From Limnanthes douglasii subsp. nivea (taxonomy: Eukaryota; Streptophyta; Magnoliopsida; Brassicales; Limnanthaceae): a DNA stretch of 64,000 nt. The stretch spans positions 78,876,885 to 78,940,884 of the forward strand of contig JAUPFV010000005.1 of the NCBI GenBank assembly GCA_036936605.1, read 5' to 3'. Positions 30,190 to 41,318 of this stretch are shown here, in pieces. Numbering within the stretch: position 1 is the stretch's first letter; every line of letters starts with the position of its first letter. The notes below the pieces were generated by a model. That model had not been told where the DNA came from. It worked only from the letters and a program-made list of their open reading frames with translations, and searched no databases. A program made the translations under genes and the position numbers.

Positions 30190-33123
30190 AACTTTCCACC
30201 CATAATTTCTAGAGAGAGAAAGCTGGCTTACAAAGCTCGTCGGATTCCAGAGTGGCTCCTTATTAGCAAAACGTTCGAAGAGAGAGTCGCTGCTGGTGAA
30301 TACACTGAACCTCAACCCCCACCTGCTGTTACTACATTCTACAGTTCGTGGCCCCCTCCTGAAAATTCGACAGCCATTATTCCCCTCGAAATATCACAAC
30401 AAAACCAAATCAGCAACCTCGCCACTCTTGGAGTAATGGGGAAAGAAAAACACCACAAGCACTCATCGGGAAAGAGGAAGAGATACCATAAAGATAAGAA
30501 TTCAAATGAACGCAAACGTACTAAAGAAGTGCCACCAACTACCCCTGAACCTCCTCGAACTGTGGTGGTGGATACTGCTCTTCCAAAGACCGGGAACCCT
30601 GTATCAAGCCTTCCAGCCACTCCATCTATAACTGCAACTGGAAGTCCCCGATTTTCCGCAGAAAAAACTGTAATAGCCGAAGAAGAGACTCGAGAACTGC
30701 GCAACATAGCCTTAGCTGCTAAAGGGAAAGCCATCGCCTCGGACAATCCTGAGCCATCTACTCAAGTTATTCAGGTTTCTGATCAGAAGAAAGTCCTCGA
30801 GATTCCTGTGGTTTCATCTTGCTAGCAGCCCATCTCCCCGGACCATCCTGAGCCATATACTCAAGCAATTCAGGCCACGGATCAAAACAGAATCATTGAG
30901 ACCCCAGTAGAGTCATCAAGCAAAATTCCTATCGCTCCTCCAACAATATCCGAAAAGCAGGCAAACCGAATTGCCCCCAAGTCAAATGGAGACATAACGC
31001 TTCCCTTAGAACTTGACTCCATCGTAGGAAACAATATCTGAGGGATTGAGAACAAACATTTGGTTGCTCTTCACAACATATCATAGAAGTACTTTTCTCC
31101 TTTGGAAGAAATGTTACTCCGGACCCGTTGGTGCATTTTTTCATACATCGATATTAGGTTCCCCTCCGAGGGAGAGACCCCATTATCAGTGAGGGATAAT
31201 GAGCTTATAGTATATACCGAAATCATGAATTGGCGACTAAGATTTCCTTTAGACCCATTTTTCATTGAATATTTTGCTAAAATCGGCCTTTGCCCTTCTC
31301 AAGCCGGTCCCAACATGTGGTTCACATTGATGGCATGCATCATGGCATCGAGAATTTCAGGCCAAGAATTTACCTTGGAGCAGCTCATCGGATTATCTGG
31401 GTTAGCTAGGAACCCGTTCTTCCCATTTTATTCATTAACCTTTAGCCGAAAGCAGAAAGTATTGAAGGAATTGCTAGAGGCTGACAAGAAATGGAGACAG
31501 CAATTCATCTTCTTCTCAGGCCACTGGGAAACAAGCTCAGAATCAACCCCTTCGAACCCTCACAAATTATCTCTCCTGTGGACCAACAAATGTAAGTCCT
31601 CGAACTATTTTACTTTTGGTAACACTTCGAATAATGGGATTCTAACTTGATATATTTGCAACTATGGCTGGTGTCTCCAAACCATTTGATGATCATGTAG
31701 AGAGTGCCAGTACCATCTTCACCAAGCTCAGCGAATGGGCCAAAGAGAAATGGGAAAATAGATTTCGTCTGTGTTTTAAGGACAACAATATGGCTTTGAG
31801 CAGACTTTGGAGGTTGAACCCTCTTGATCGGTTATCCTTAAAAGTTGATGACCCCCCCCCCCCACTTCTCAAGATGAGGTGCTAGAGCGAGTGACGAAGA
31901 AGGACATGGTGATTTATTTTCCAAAGCGTTCTCGTGCAAAAAGTCACCTGGGTGAATCCGATGAGGAAATCTCAAATAAGAAACAGCAGCCACAAATGGA
32001 AGTAGCCATTGTCCAAGAGTCGGCCTCCTCGGCCAACAGAGTGACCCCCAATCCTGACTCTCCCCCTAAAAAATCCATCCATCCTCGGAATAAGAAAGAC
32101 TTGAAAGCCAAATAAAAAGAGAACAAGGCTGCCATGGAGCCTATCCAAGAGTTATCCGAGGACGGCAAAATGCAAAACGATGTCCCCGAACCTGCCCAAG
32201 AAATTGAGCCCCAAACGGTATTGGGTGAACCTGAAAATGAGGTTGGAGATAACTCTCCCAAGCAGAACTCAAACTTGACACCCAACACTCCTCTCACCCA
32301 GGCTTCACATCCAGCTCCCCTCGAAGAGCCCCCAATATTAGCTCCACTGCCAATGCCCCGAAGTAAACCTCCCCAACATGTTGACCTTAGAATTCTCGAA
32401 GGGGAGTCTTCAGATTTTGATGCTGCGGCCTTAGGTTCACCCACCAGTTCCTTCGAAATCCCTCGAGATGATGAATTTTCACAAAGTCTGCGGAGCTTTC
32501 TGCACACCTCTATCAATAGGGGAAAGAAAATACAGCATCTAGAGAATCGAAAAGATCACTATAAGTTCAAAGCCTCCTTGTTGGCTTCGCAACTTGAAGA
32601 AGCCAAGAGGAAATATGCCATTATGGAGAGCCAAGCAGATGCACTGTATGAGAGACTATCTGCATCTGAAAATTACGTCATCATGCTCGAAAGGTGCTAC
32701 CAAGAAGAAAGGGACCTCGATCAAAAGAAGACGGAGGGCCAAGAGAAACTCATTATCGAATATCAAAAGGCTCATGAAGTGGCACGCAAAGGTTTTAACG
32801 ATTGCTGTAATGACTATGAAAAAATTTATAAAGACAAAGAAAAGTTGGTGAAGCGTATCGAAGATTTTCCTCGGCAGGTGGAAGAGGAGAAAGGAAAGGC
32901 CGTGAATGCCTATGCGACCAAGTGTACAAACAATCTTGTCGTTCGAGATGCGACAGTTCGAGCGGGCCTAATAACTCAACTTCATACGGAGTACCCCGAA
33001 TACGACCTAGGCAGCTTTTGGAAACTCGTGTCCCCGGGTCTTCATCCTCCTCAAATTGTTGTCAGTGAGAGTGAGTCATCAGAATCCGAGGAAAGCCATT
33101 CCCTAGAAAAATCTCAGTTGTAG
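30190..33123 (+). pseudogene. Antisense extra gene of Tat element 1 (gypsy-type 'transposase' domain)
   Basis: A plus-strand gene opposite gag-pol. Its frame is open from ~30190 through MGKEKHHKHSSGKRKR (30436), then has stops at ~30823, ~31040 and ~31084, followed by the conserved core (31102-31650) with RFPLDPFFIEYFAKIGLCPS and WFTLMACIMASRISGQEF. This resembles the PF04195 domain, named putative gypsy-type transposase. A GT at 31592 suggests an intron to ~31661, where the acceptor reads CAA rather than CAG. The second part (31662-33123) has KLSEWAKEKWENRF, a proline-rich linker and a coiled coil at about 32520-32900, ending EESHSLEKSQL. The core is homologous to the antisense gene of the second Tat element. 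The function is unknown. Stops and frame breaks say this copy is dead. Confidence 0.75.
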
Positions 33124-33430
33124 GTAAAAGATGGTGGCATAGTTTGTAGTTTTGTGTATAAGACCTTATAAAGCGGTTTTTGTTTTCCCTCTTACTTCAT
33201 GCGAGGAGATATACTCCTCAAATTTTTGCATATGCCAAAACTGGGAATGTGTAATCGTGTAACTTATTATTTATCGTTATATCTTAATCGTTTGCCAACT
33301 CGTATCGTAACATCGATTCAATAGTGAATCTATATCAATTCTCGCTATGGTATGCGTTAAGAAATATGCTAAGATTAGCTAAAAGGAAATAAGCTAAGGC
33401 ACCATATAAACGATGGCACCGAGAAAGTTG

Positions 33431-33768
33431 AGGCACAAAATATGATGATCCCAACTTATAGTTTGAAGTGTTAAACAAATATTGTGACCCAAATAATAGT
33501 ACAAGGCAAAGAACAATTCGAGGCACAAATTATTGTGACCCAAATAATAGTACAAGGCAAAGAACAATTCGAGGCACAAATTATTGTGACCCAAATAATA
33601 GTTTAAGGCAAAAAGCAATTTGAGGCACAAATTTCTGTGACCCAAATAATAGTTCGAGGCAAAAGATAATTCGAGGCACAAATTACTGTGACCCAAATAA
33701 TAGTTCGAGGCAAAAAATAATTCGAGGCACAAATTACTGTGACCCAAATAATAGTTCGAGGAAAAAAG
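33431..33768. repeat. 51-bp tandem repeat, six to seven copies
   Basis: The unit contains GAGGCACAAATTATTGTGAC then CCAAATAATAGTACAAGGCA. The first copy is worn. As 51 is a multiple of three, the minus strand shows a false 17-residue peptide repeat. It lies between integrase and the antisense gene's end, in the element's 3' untranslated part. Confidence 0.92.
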
Positions 33769-33906
33769 TACGTTGTATTAAGCAGCTCATAGGGACACCT
33801 CGTTAAAACCTTCTTGTGCCTATCAGGGTAGGAAAGAGTATGCCCTCGCTATGTGTTGTAACTTGGAGATACAAAAAAGGAAAAATGTTACGCTCTAGCT
33901 AGTTCC

Positions 33907-35265
33907 TCATTCAAGATACAATTTTAAGTGTTCAATGTTCCATGGTAGCCGCAAATATCGCCCTTCCTTGTCTTTTAATCGATACGTACCCTGTTTTACT
34001 TTCTTGGTTACTTCATAAGGGCCCTCCCAATTTGGTCCCAATTTACCAAGACTCTTCTCTTTAGTGTGTAGAAAGACTTTGCGTAGTACTTTGTCCCCCA
34101 CCTTGTAATATCTATGCTTTACTTTAGATGCATATAGACTCCTCATAAGAGTTTGATAATGTAAGGACTTCAATTGTGCGTGTTGTCTTTTTTCTTCAAC
34201 AAAATCCAACTCCGGGGCTCTGCTTTGATCATTCACGTCTGCTGTATAAGTTACCACTCGATATGAAGGGAAAACAATCTCTGAAGGGACAATGGCATCC
34301 ATACCATATACTAAGGCAAATGGAGATGCAGCAGTGGTAGTTCGAGGCATTGTCCTATAAGCCCACAATACTTCTTGTAAATAGTCAGGCCATTTCCCTG
34401 CCTTTCCTTCCAAATTATTTTTCAAACCATCGAGAATTGTTCGATTGGTCACTTCCACTTGTCCGTTAGCTTGGGGATGAAATGGGGCAGAAAAACATTG
34501 TCGTATGCCCCTGGAAAGACAAAAACGTTTAAACTCCTTGTTATCGAACTGAGGCCCGTTATCCGTTGTGATTTGCAATGGTACCCCAAAGCGACAGCAA
34601 ATATTTGACACGATAAATTTAATTGTGTCTTTGGCTTTTGTCGTTGCTAGGGGTTCCGCTTCCACCCACTTAGAGAAATAATCCACCGCTACTATTATAG
34701 TCTGTCTGCCTCCAGATGCCATTGGTAGGGGCCCAACTAAATCAATGCCCCACCTGTCAAATGGGACCGCCTCTGAAATACTCTCCAAGAATACCCCAGG
34801 CTTGTGGATTATGTTTGCATAGCGCTGACACGTATCACATCGTTTGACCAAATCTTTTGCATCTGAAGCAATAGTCGGCCAATAGTAACCAGCTAAAAAC
34901 ACCCGTCGAATTAACGCTTTATACCCACAGTGGGCAGAACCTTCCCCATCGTGCAATTCGGATAGGAAAAATTGCGATTCATCCTTGTTCAGACATCTTA
35001 GTAATGGTTGGCTCAAAGATTTCTTATACAGAACGCCTCCTAACATGATATACTCGTGAGACTTGAACCTGATTTTCCTAGCCTCGTACTTTCCAACAGG
35101 TAAAGTATCATTTTCCAAGAAGTCAATGATGGCTGACCTCCAATCATCTTTAATCACATTGCTCACCTCGTTAACATTCATTGTATGCTCCGCATCGATC
35201 ATGACCGAATGATGTTCCTGAATCAAAACCCATGGGTATCCCTCCTTTCGTGAGGCTGCGGCCAA
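33907..35265 (-). CDS. Tat element 1 integrase
   Basis: 452 residues, open. The H2C2 zinc-binding part comes first (AHCGYKALIRRVFLAGYYWP, CDTCQRYAN), then the DDE core: D in RWGIDLVGPLP, D in QITTDNGPQFDN, E in NGQVEVTNRTIL. The C-terminal DNA-binding part (VGDKVLRKVFLHTKEKS, GKLGPNWEGPYEV) ends HLKLYLE. No chromodomain is present, as expected for Tat. It would insert the element's DNA. The preserved frame contrasts with the broken gag and RT upstream. The N-terminus is taken from the longest open frame; in the element it would be cut from a polyprotein. Confidence 0.9.
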   Translation of the reverse strand: MAAASRKEGYPWVLIQEHHSVMIDAEHTMNVNEVSNVIKDDWRSAIIDFLENDTLPVGKYEARKIRFKSHEYIMLGGVLYKKSLSQPLLRCLNKDESQFFLSELHDGEGSAHCGYKALIRRVFLAGYYWPTIASDAKDLVKRCDTCQRYANIIHKPGVFLESISEAVPFDRWGIDLVGPLPMASGGRQTIIVAVDYFSKWVEAEPLATTKAKDTIKFIVSNICCRFGVPLQITTDNGPQFDNKEFKRFCLSRGIRQCFSAPFHPQANGQVEVTNRTILDGLKNNLEGKAGKWPDYLQEVLWAYRTMPRTTTAASPFALVYGMDAIVPSEIVFPSYRVVTYTADVNDQSRAPELDFVEEKRQHAQLKSLHYQTLMRSLYASKVKHRYYKVGDKVLRKVFLHTKEKSLGKLGPNWEGPYEVTKKVKQGTYRLKDKEGRYLRLPWNIEHLKLYLE

Positions 35266-35372
35266 AGAATCTGGGACAACATTTTCCTCTCTTTGAACAT
35301 GTTCATATTAGACCTCCTCGAACTCAGAAACCAAATATTTTAATGCCTTAAGATATTGTATCAACTTATCTT

Positions 35373-36836
35373 TTATGGCCTCAGACTCCCCCAAAACTTG
35401 GTTATCATGAACTGTGAGCCGCTGATCAGTTTAATCTTTTTGGCCCCACAAATCTGAGCTAAACGCAAACCCGCCAATGCTGCCTCATACTCCGCTTCAT
35501 TGTTAGTTGCCTTGAAACCAAATCTAATAGATTGGAAAATAGCTATCCCTTCTGGAGAAATCAACTGGACACCTGCACCACTTCCAGAGTTGTTCGACCC
35601 TCCATCCGTTCGTACCAACCATTCCATTTCATCAAAATGGTCAATGACCTCCTTGTCATCTCTGTCTGAGGGAAATTTAACCAAAAAATCAGCCAAAACT
35701 TGGGCTTTTATCGTCGTTCGAGGCTCGAATGCTATGTCAAAATCTCCCGATTCTACTGACCATTTAGTCATCCTCCCAGAGATATCGGGCCTTTGTAACA
35801 AACCTTTTAGGGGGAAAGTCGTCCGAACAACTATAGGATGTTCCTGGAAATAAGGTCTTATCTTTCGGGCAGGTGTCACCAAACCCAACGCTACCTTCTC
35901 CAACTTGAGATATTATTTCTCCGCATCCAACAAACTCTTACTGACATAATAGATAGGTTTCAAAAGAGAGTCCTCTTCGCGGAGTAAAACAGCACTGACC
36001 ACACAATCTGACACTACTACATAGATAATTAATCTTTCCCCTAACAATGGTTTAGACAGTAGATCAGGGGATGTCAAATATTCCTGAATTTGGCGAAAAG
36101 CTGCTGAACACTCATCAGTCCAATTAAATTGTTTGGCGTTTCGTAATACCTTAAAGAAAGGTGCACAGTTGTCCGAGGATCGAGAAATGAATCTATTCAA
36201 CGCTGCCTATCTCCCCGTCAAGATCTAGACTTCCTTGATATTTCGAGGTGGAGTCATGGTGATTAAAGCTTTTCTTTGGTCCGGGTCAGCCTCGATGCCT
36301 TTCTCACTGATCATATATCCAAGGAACTTGCTCGGTCGTACCCCAAAAACACACTTTTCCGGGTTCAGTTTCAAATTGACCTTACTTAAATTATTAAAAG
36401 TCTCCTCTAGGTTAGCAAAATGATCTTCGTCCTGCAAACTCTTGACTAACATATCATCGATATATGCTTCGATATTCCGACCAATCTGTCCCTCAAAGGT
36501 TTTGTTGACCAGACGCTGATAAGTTACCCCCGCATTTTTTAAGCCAAATGGCTAACCTTGTACCAATATAACCCTCTCCCGGTAATAAATGAAGTGCTTT
36601 CTTCATTGTGAGCATCCAACCGAATTTGATTATACCCAAAATACGCATCCATGAAAGACAACAATCGATTGCCCGAGGTCGAATCCACTAACTGAACAAT
36701 GCGGGGCACCAGAAATGGGTCCTTGGGACAAGCTTTGTTTAAGCTTCTTTTTCCTGACCAAGACTGGATTCGAGGCCCACACGGGATAATGCGACTCGCG
36801 AATGTGGCCTATGCTTAACAGCCTTTCCACTTCCAA
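35373..36836 (-). pseudogene. Tat element 1 reverse transcriptase and dual RNase H
   Basis: RT pieces in order: ESHYPVWASNPVLVRKKK (36836 on), the catalytic YIDDMLVKS at ~36465-36441, NLKLNPEKCVFGV, then palm and thumb, and the connection with the old RNase H (RFISRSSDNCAPFF, YVSKSLLDAEK). The 35373-35903 frame holds the second RNase H, with DGGSNNSGSGAGV and ATNNEAEYEAALAGL, a hallmark of the Tat lineage. Frames are broken at ~36740, ~36540, ~36210 and ~35905, so no complete enzyme can be made. Confidence 0.87.
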
Positions 36837-37326
36837 AAGAATAGCTGTAGCCTTCTCCGGAGAAACTGGTCTCCTCTTCTGGACAATGGGTCTAACATCA
36901 AGTCGTACCGCAAGTTTATGACATATTATCTCCGATGGTACTCCCGTGACATCCTGTGCACACTAAACAAACATATCGAGTTTGTTAGACAAAAAACGCA
37001 ATTAATCTTTCTCTGAACTCAAAAGAAAGTTTTACTCCAATCTTAAGAGATTTTTCGTTTTCAAATTCATGTGCCTCGGAATCCTCTTCTGGGACCAGAA
37101 ATCCGGAGGTCTCCCTCGGATCATCACATGGAATGATTTCCGAGGAAGGCCCCTTTAATTGCTATGCCTTATCCGATGTTTCTCCCTGAACTCCCTTCGA
37201 GGATAAAGCTATCTGATAATATTCGCGGGCCATTTTCTGGCTACTTCTGATTATCCCGATGTTGTTCCCTACCACATATTGTAGACACTGATGCACCGTC
37301 GAGATTACACCATGCATTCGGGACAA

Positions 37327-37650
37327 CTAAGAACGACCCAAAATAGCGTTATACGAAGTTGGTGCGTCGACAAAAATAAACAATAATTTCACCTCCTTCT
37401 TGAATGGCCCACGGCCTAACTCGACCACACACTGAAATTCTCCAACCACCACTGTTGTGGCGCTGGTAAAGCCCACTATGGTTCTTTCGGAACGTCGTAT
37501 AACTGGTGGGTCAGAAATTCTCATGTAAGTGCTCATAAACAATATATTCGCTGAACTTCCTGTATCAATAAGTATCTTCTGAACTTGATCTCCAGCAATA
37601 CCCACAGCAATCACCACCGCATCCTCGTGTGGGCCCGCGACATTTCGCAT
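37327..37650 (-). CDS. Tat element 1 aspartic protease
   Basis: A 107-residue open frame with the retropepsin motif ILIDTGSSANILF, the flap-region TIVGF and the final YNAILGRS. It would cut the Gag-Pol polyprotein. Its catalytic DTG is intact, unlike the copy in the second Tat element. A stop follows ILGRS, separating it from RT. The stretch between it and RT (36840-37326) has stops and only linker sequence. Confidence 0.82.
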   Translation of the reverse strand: MRNVAGPHEDAVVIAVGIAGDQVQKILIDTGSSANILFMSTYMRISDPPVIRRSERTIVGFTSATTVVVGEFQCVVELGRGPFKKEVKLLFIFVDAPTSYNAILGRS

Positions 37651-39710
37651 ATCATCATTATCAAAACATATGATGGGGAGGGCAATCGGTGCATTTGTGC
37701 TGATACCCCTGCCTCAATCTGGGTAGTCTGGTTGACCATGTGCCTCTTCCGCGAACTGTTGGAATTCCCTGCGATGGTATCCCCTCCAAAGATTGCCAGC
37801 GACTCAAAGAAAGCACAGAGGTTGTTCACTCTTCCCCTCGGAATAACCTCTTCCACCATATTTACATTGTTTTTGCCCTCCTTGTGATCTAGATACTCTT
37901 GTTCAATATCAAAAACATCAACCTCCTCGGAAATCACCATGGCTGTATCAGTGTTCTTTGGAACAGTCTTTACCACAACATTTTTCTGAGAGTGCTTTTT
38001 GACAAACTCTAACAACATTCTATTTTCGATCAAAGCTTGCACTTCTTTTTTCAAGGCTATGTAGTCCTTGGTGTCGTGCCCGATATCTTCGTGATACTTA
38101 CAATACTTGTTAACGCTTCTGCTTTCCCTCAGTGTCTGAATAGGAAAATGTTTCCTGAATGGTACTGTGGATCTCGCCTTATCAAATATAGCAGCAACAT
38201 TTTCCGTTAACTCCGCGAACTAGTCCGGTCGAATCCACTTATTCGACATTGGTCTGCCCCCTTGATTGTAAATTTACTGGTTGCCTTAATATTGTGGGTT
38301 TGTTCTCTGCCTCGACGGATACTGACCTGTAGTTTTGGCCTGAACATTGGCACGAGGCCCTTGGTTACTAGACTCAGATCTTTGAAACTGGTTCTGGTCC
38401 AATTGGTCGCCGGATTCTTTCTCAGATGCTTGAGTTTCCTCCACCAGGATTCTCATCTCGACCTGATCCAACAAAGCTCTGAAAGTCATAGCCTGACTCG
38501 CCGCCACCGTGTCCTTTAATAGTCCGGGGAGTAGGCCCATCCTGAAAGCTGCAAGTGCCACTGAGTCTTTACAATACTTCATATTAGTTTTTGTTTTGAC
38601 GAATCGATTGGTATAATTCTTCAAGCTTTCCCCAATATTTTGTCTGTAATAGATTATCGTATCTCTGTTAGCTCTGAACGTTTTGCTCCCCACAAAGTGC
38701 TGTCTGAAGAGATTCCAAAACATGTCGCAATTCTTTATCGAGCCCTGTGGAAGCCGATTATACCACTTAGAAGCTACCTCTTTGAAGGTCTGAGAAAACG
38801 CTCTACACAACAATTTATCATCGTCATCGAAATTAATCATGAAGTTTTTGAATTGCTCGATGTGGTTATCAGGGTCTTGTGTCCCATCGAACTTTTCTAA
38901 CTTTGAGATATCGAAATGCTTTGGGAGATTGACCACCAATATTTCTGGGGCCAAAAGAGAAGCCCTCCAATTATGACCCGTTCGATAAACATTGGATCTC
39001 AAGTTTTCATGGCTCGGAAAATACAATCCCTTCTCGGACGGTAGGGTATATTGATGATGTCACTCTGAATTTCGCGGGCCAACGTTTTTGTTTCCAGAGG
39101 GGAACTTCGTCTGGCCATAGCCCCGCTCATTAACTTGAGCATGATAACTCTTCTCCCTCAGAGATTTCCACTCTGAGCTTTTTCCCCTCCGGTGATTTGC
39201 GTGTCCTCGACCATGTCTTTTCTTTCTGTGATTTTTCCTAGGAGATGACTCTGACGAGCTGTATCGAGAATAATCACTCGAGTCAGATGAATCCAAACGT
39301 CATTTTTCTTTCCTCCTCGACGATCGTCGTTCGTATCCCCTATATCTGTCATCCTTGGATTTAGGACGAAAATCGGTTTCGCGCTCCTCTTTTCCACTAT
39401 CTGGCTCCCTTCTTATCTCGGAGCGAAGATTTGCCTAAACAGTTTCCTTTTCTGCCTTCAATCTTTCAATCTCCAGCAACAGTTCATTCCTTCGAGCCAA
39501 CAGATCTGAGTCATCAAAAGTGTCTCCAACTCGCTGGCCCCCACGTGCCTCGTATTCCATGTCATTCCGATAATCGTCGCCCACCAGATTCTCCTCGCAA
39601 TTGTTAACAAAATCGTCCCCTTGCTCTTCCATAATTTCCCTCGGAATAGGAACTATTTCCAGGAAGCGATTGTCGTCAGAACAATCTTCGTTTCCCACAG
39701 ACGGCGCCAC
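37651..39710 (-). pseudogene. Tat element 1 Gag, broken by stops and shifts
   Basis: The frame opens directly at the primer-site end of the 5' LTR (39710, no ATG at first) with APSVGNEDC and an acidic, coiled N-terminal part (to 39435), passes a basic arginine-serine stretch (SRYSSSESSPRKNHRKKRHG), then the capsid-like retrotransposon gag domain at 38286-39026 (LPKHFDISKLEKFDGTQDPD, ASKWYNRLPQGS, FRQHFVGSK), and the C-terminal linker (37651-38054). At least four frames are involved. Gag would build the particle. No CCHC knuckle is visible, which is not unusual for Tat. Confidence 0.82.
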
Positions 39711-40149
39711 TGAAGAGTTTTAAGAATGCTCAAGGGTGATTTTGTGATACGAAGATCTTTTAGTGTCAAAACAAGTTGTAACCCTTTGTTTATGAGTCTT
39801 TTTAGAGAGAGAAAGTGAGAATTAGATTAAGTAGAGAGAGAAAGTAATATTATATGCATCTCGGGATCTGTGAAACGTGTGTGGTCTTTTTATTGTACAA
39901 TTGCGGGTCCCACACGCTTTAATTCCCGTTTATTACACTTTTGGTCCCTATATATTTTCATCCTCTCATAATAGATACTTCTTTAGTAGTCTATACAATT
40001 TGTCCCCTAATACAATTTATTCTTTACAATTCTCTCTTAACAAACTTCTTTTTTACAAATTTTTTCCTTAACACACTTCTTCTTTATAATTTTCTCCTTG
40101 ACAAACTTCTTCTTTACAATTTCACCGTGTCTTTTATTCTCCCTCATCA
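39711..40149 (-). repeat. Shared middle LTR of the gypsy composite (5' LTR of unit one)
   Basis: 439 bp, matching 29167-29605 with scattered differences. On the element's strand GTGGCGCCGTCTGTGGG (primer-binding site region) follows at 39710. On the other side, instead of flanking DNA, it is followed by 3'-internal sequence of the same element family. Confidence 0.9.
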
Positions 40150-41278
40150 GTAGCCCCCCAGTCTTAGTAAAAATAGTTTTACTAGGACTGTAAAGAAGTC
40201 TCCGTTGCTCCCTCGAATATCTTTTCCTCGGATAACTCCTCTTCAACTACAAAATTTCCTCCTCGAAAATACTTTTGGACAAAACCATGTCCCTTTGAAA
40301 GAGCGTCTCCTCGAAAAAGTGTCTTCTCAACAAGTGTCTCCAGTTACTTTTTAGTTCACACTAACCAGTAGCCCCCACAATCCTTGCAATGTCTTGGCCA
40401 CGCTTGACACAGTCCTTGACAACATCGTGCATCGGAATTCGCTGTATCAGCACATCAAAGCCATCAATAATAATCTAAGAGATTGCAAGGATTGGATCAA
40501 GGGGATATGACATCAGCAGTCGTACTTCATTGCCAGCACATCTGTTAGAAAGCTTTTCGTATCCTCTATGCTAGATTATGCCTCTACACTTTCTCCCGCG
40601 CTTTTCATCAACCATTGTGCACCTACATTTCTCGTAATGCCCCTAGGCAAACAATAGAAAATGTCCCCAGGCCTGACTTACCCTAAAAGCCCATTGTCTT
40701 CTATAAATATTGACCTCCTTCATTAATAGCTCAAACTTTCCACCCATAATTTCTAGAGAGAGAAAGCTGGCTTACAAAGCTCGTCGGATTCCAGAGTGGC
40801 TCCTTATTAGCAAAACGTTCGAAGAGAGAGTCGCTGCTGGTGAATACACTGAACCTCAACCCCCACCTGCTGTTACTACATTCTACGGTTCGTGGCCCCC
40901 TCCTGAAAATTCGACAGCCATTATTCCTCTCAAAATATCACAACAAAACCAAATCAGCAACCTCACCACTCTTAGAGTAACGGGGAAATAAAAACACCAC
41001 AAGCACTCATCGGGAAAGAGGAAGAGATACCATAAAGATAAGAATTCAAATGAACGCAAACGTACTAAAGAAGTTCCACCAACTACCCCTGAACCTCCTC
41101 GAACTGTGGTGGTGGATACTGTTCTTCCAAAGACCGGGAACCCTGTATCAAGCCTTCCAGCCACTCCATCTATAACTGGAACTGGAAGTCCCCGATTTTC
41201 CGCAGGAAAAACTGTAATAACCGAAGAAGAGACTCGAGAACTGCGCAACAGAGCCTTAGCTGCTAAAGGGAAAACCAT
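40150..41278. repeat. Second copy of the internal 3' region (partner 29606-30734)
   Basis: ~1.13 kb collinear with 29606-30734 at high identity, including the antisense gene's TATA box and its first ~180 codons. In this copy the frame meets a stop at 40989, where ATGGGGAAAG has become ACGGGGAAATAA. The match ends at 41278, then 13 bases of filler, then the 27-bp LTR scrap. Confidence 0.9.
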
Positions 41279-41291
41279 ACTAAATGAAGTC

Positions 41292-41318
41292 CACCGTGTC
41301 TTTTATTCTCCCTCATCA
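41292..41318 (-). repeat. 27-bp scrap of a third gypsy LTR
   Basis: Identical to the outermost 27 bp of the other two LTRs (ends CTTTTATTCTCCCTCATCA on the plus strand), followed by GATAC, which pairs with GACAC on the left as a target duplication. Confidence 0.85.

Larger units (their letters stand above)
29167..41318 (-). mobile_element. Composite Ty3/gypsy Tat-type element: two tandem units sharing an LTR
   Basis: Unit one runs from its 3' LTR (29167-29605) to its 5' LTR (39711-40149), both 439 bp, with gag, protease, RT, dual RNase H and integrase on the minus strand and an extra gene on the plus strand near the 3' LTR. The LTR at 39711-40149 is followed by 40150-41278, a copy of the region just inside the 3' LTR (29606-30734), and then by the first 27 bp of a further LTR (41292-41318). 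So a second, heavily deleted unit shares the middle LTR. The whole is bounded by GACAC (29162-29166) and GATAC (41319-41323), a target duplication with one change. Gag-pol has several stops, but integrase is open. Confidence 0.85.

Noticed and set aside
33394..33747. Minus-strand frame with a 17-residue repeat
   Set aside because: An artefact of the 51-bp tandem array; the unit length is a multiple of three, so any open unit gives a long frame.
40710..40991. Separate small gene in the duplicated gypsy segment
   Set aside because: It is the duplicated 5' part of the antisense gene, starts at TTG and is cut by a stop at 40989.
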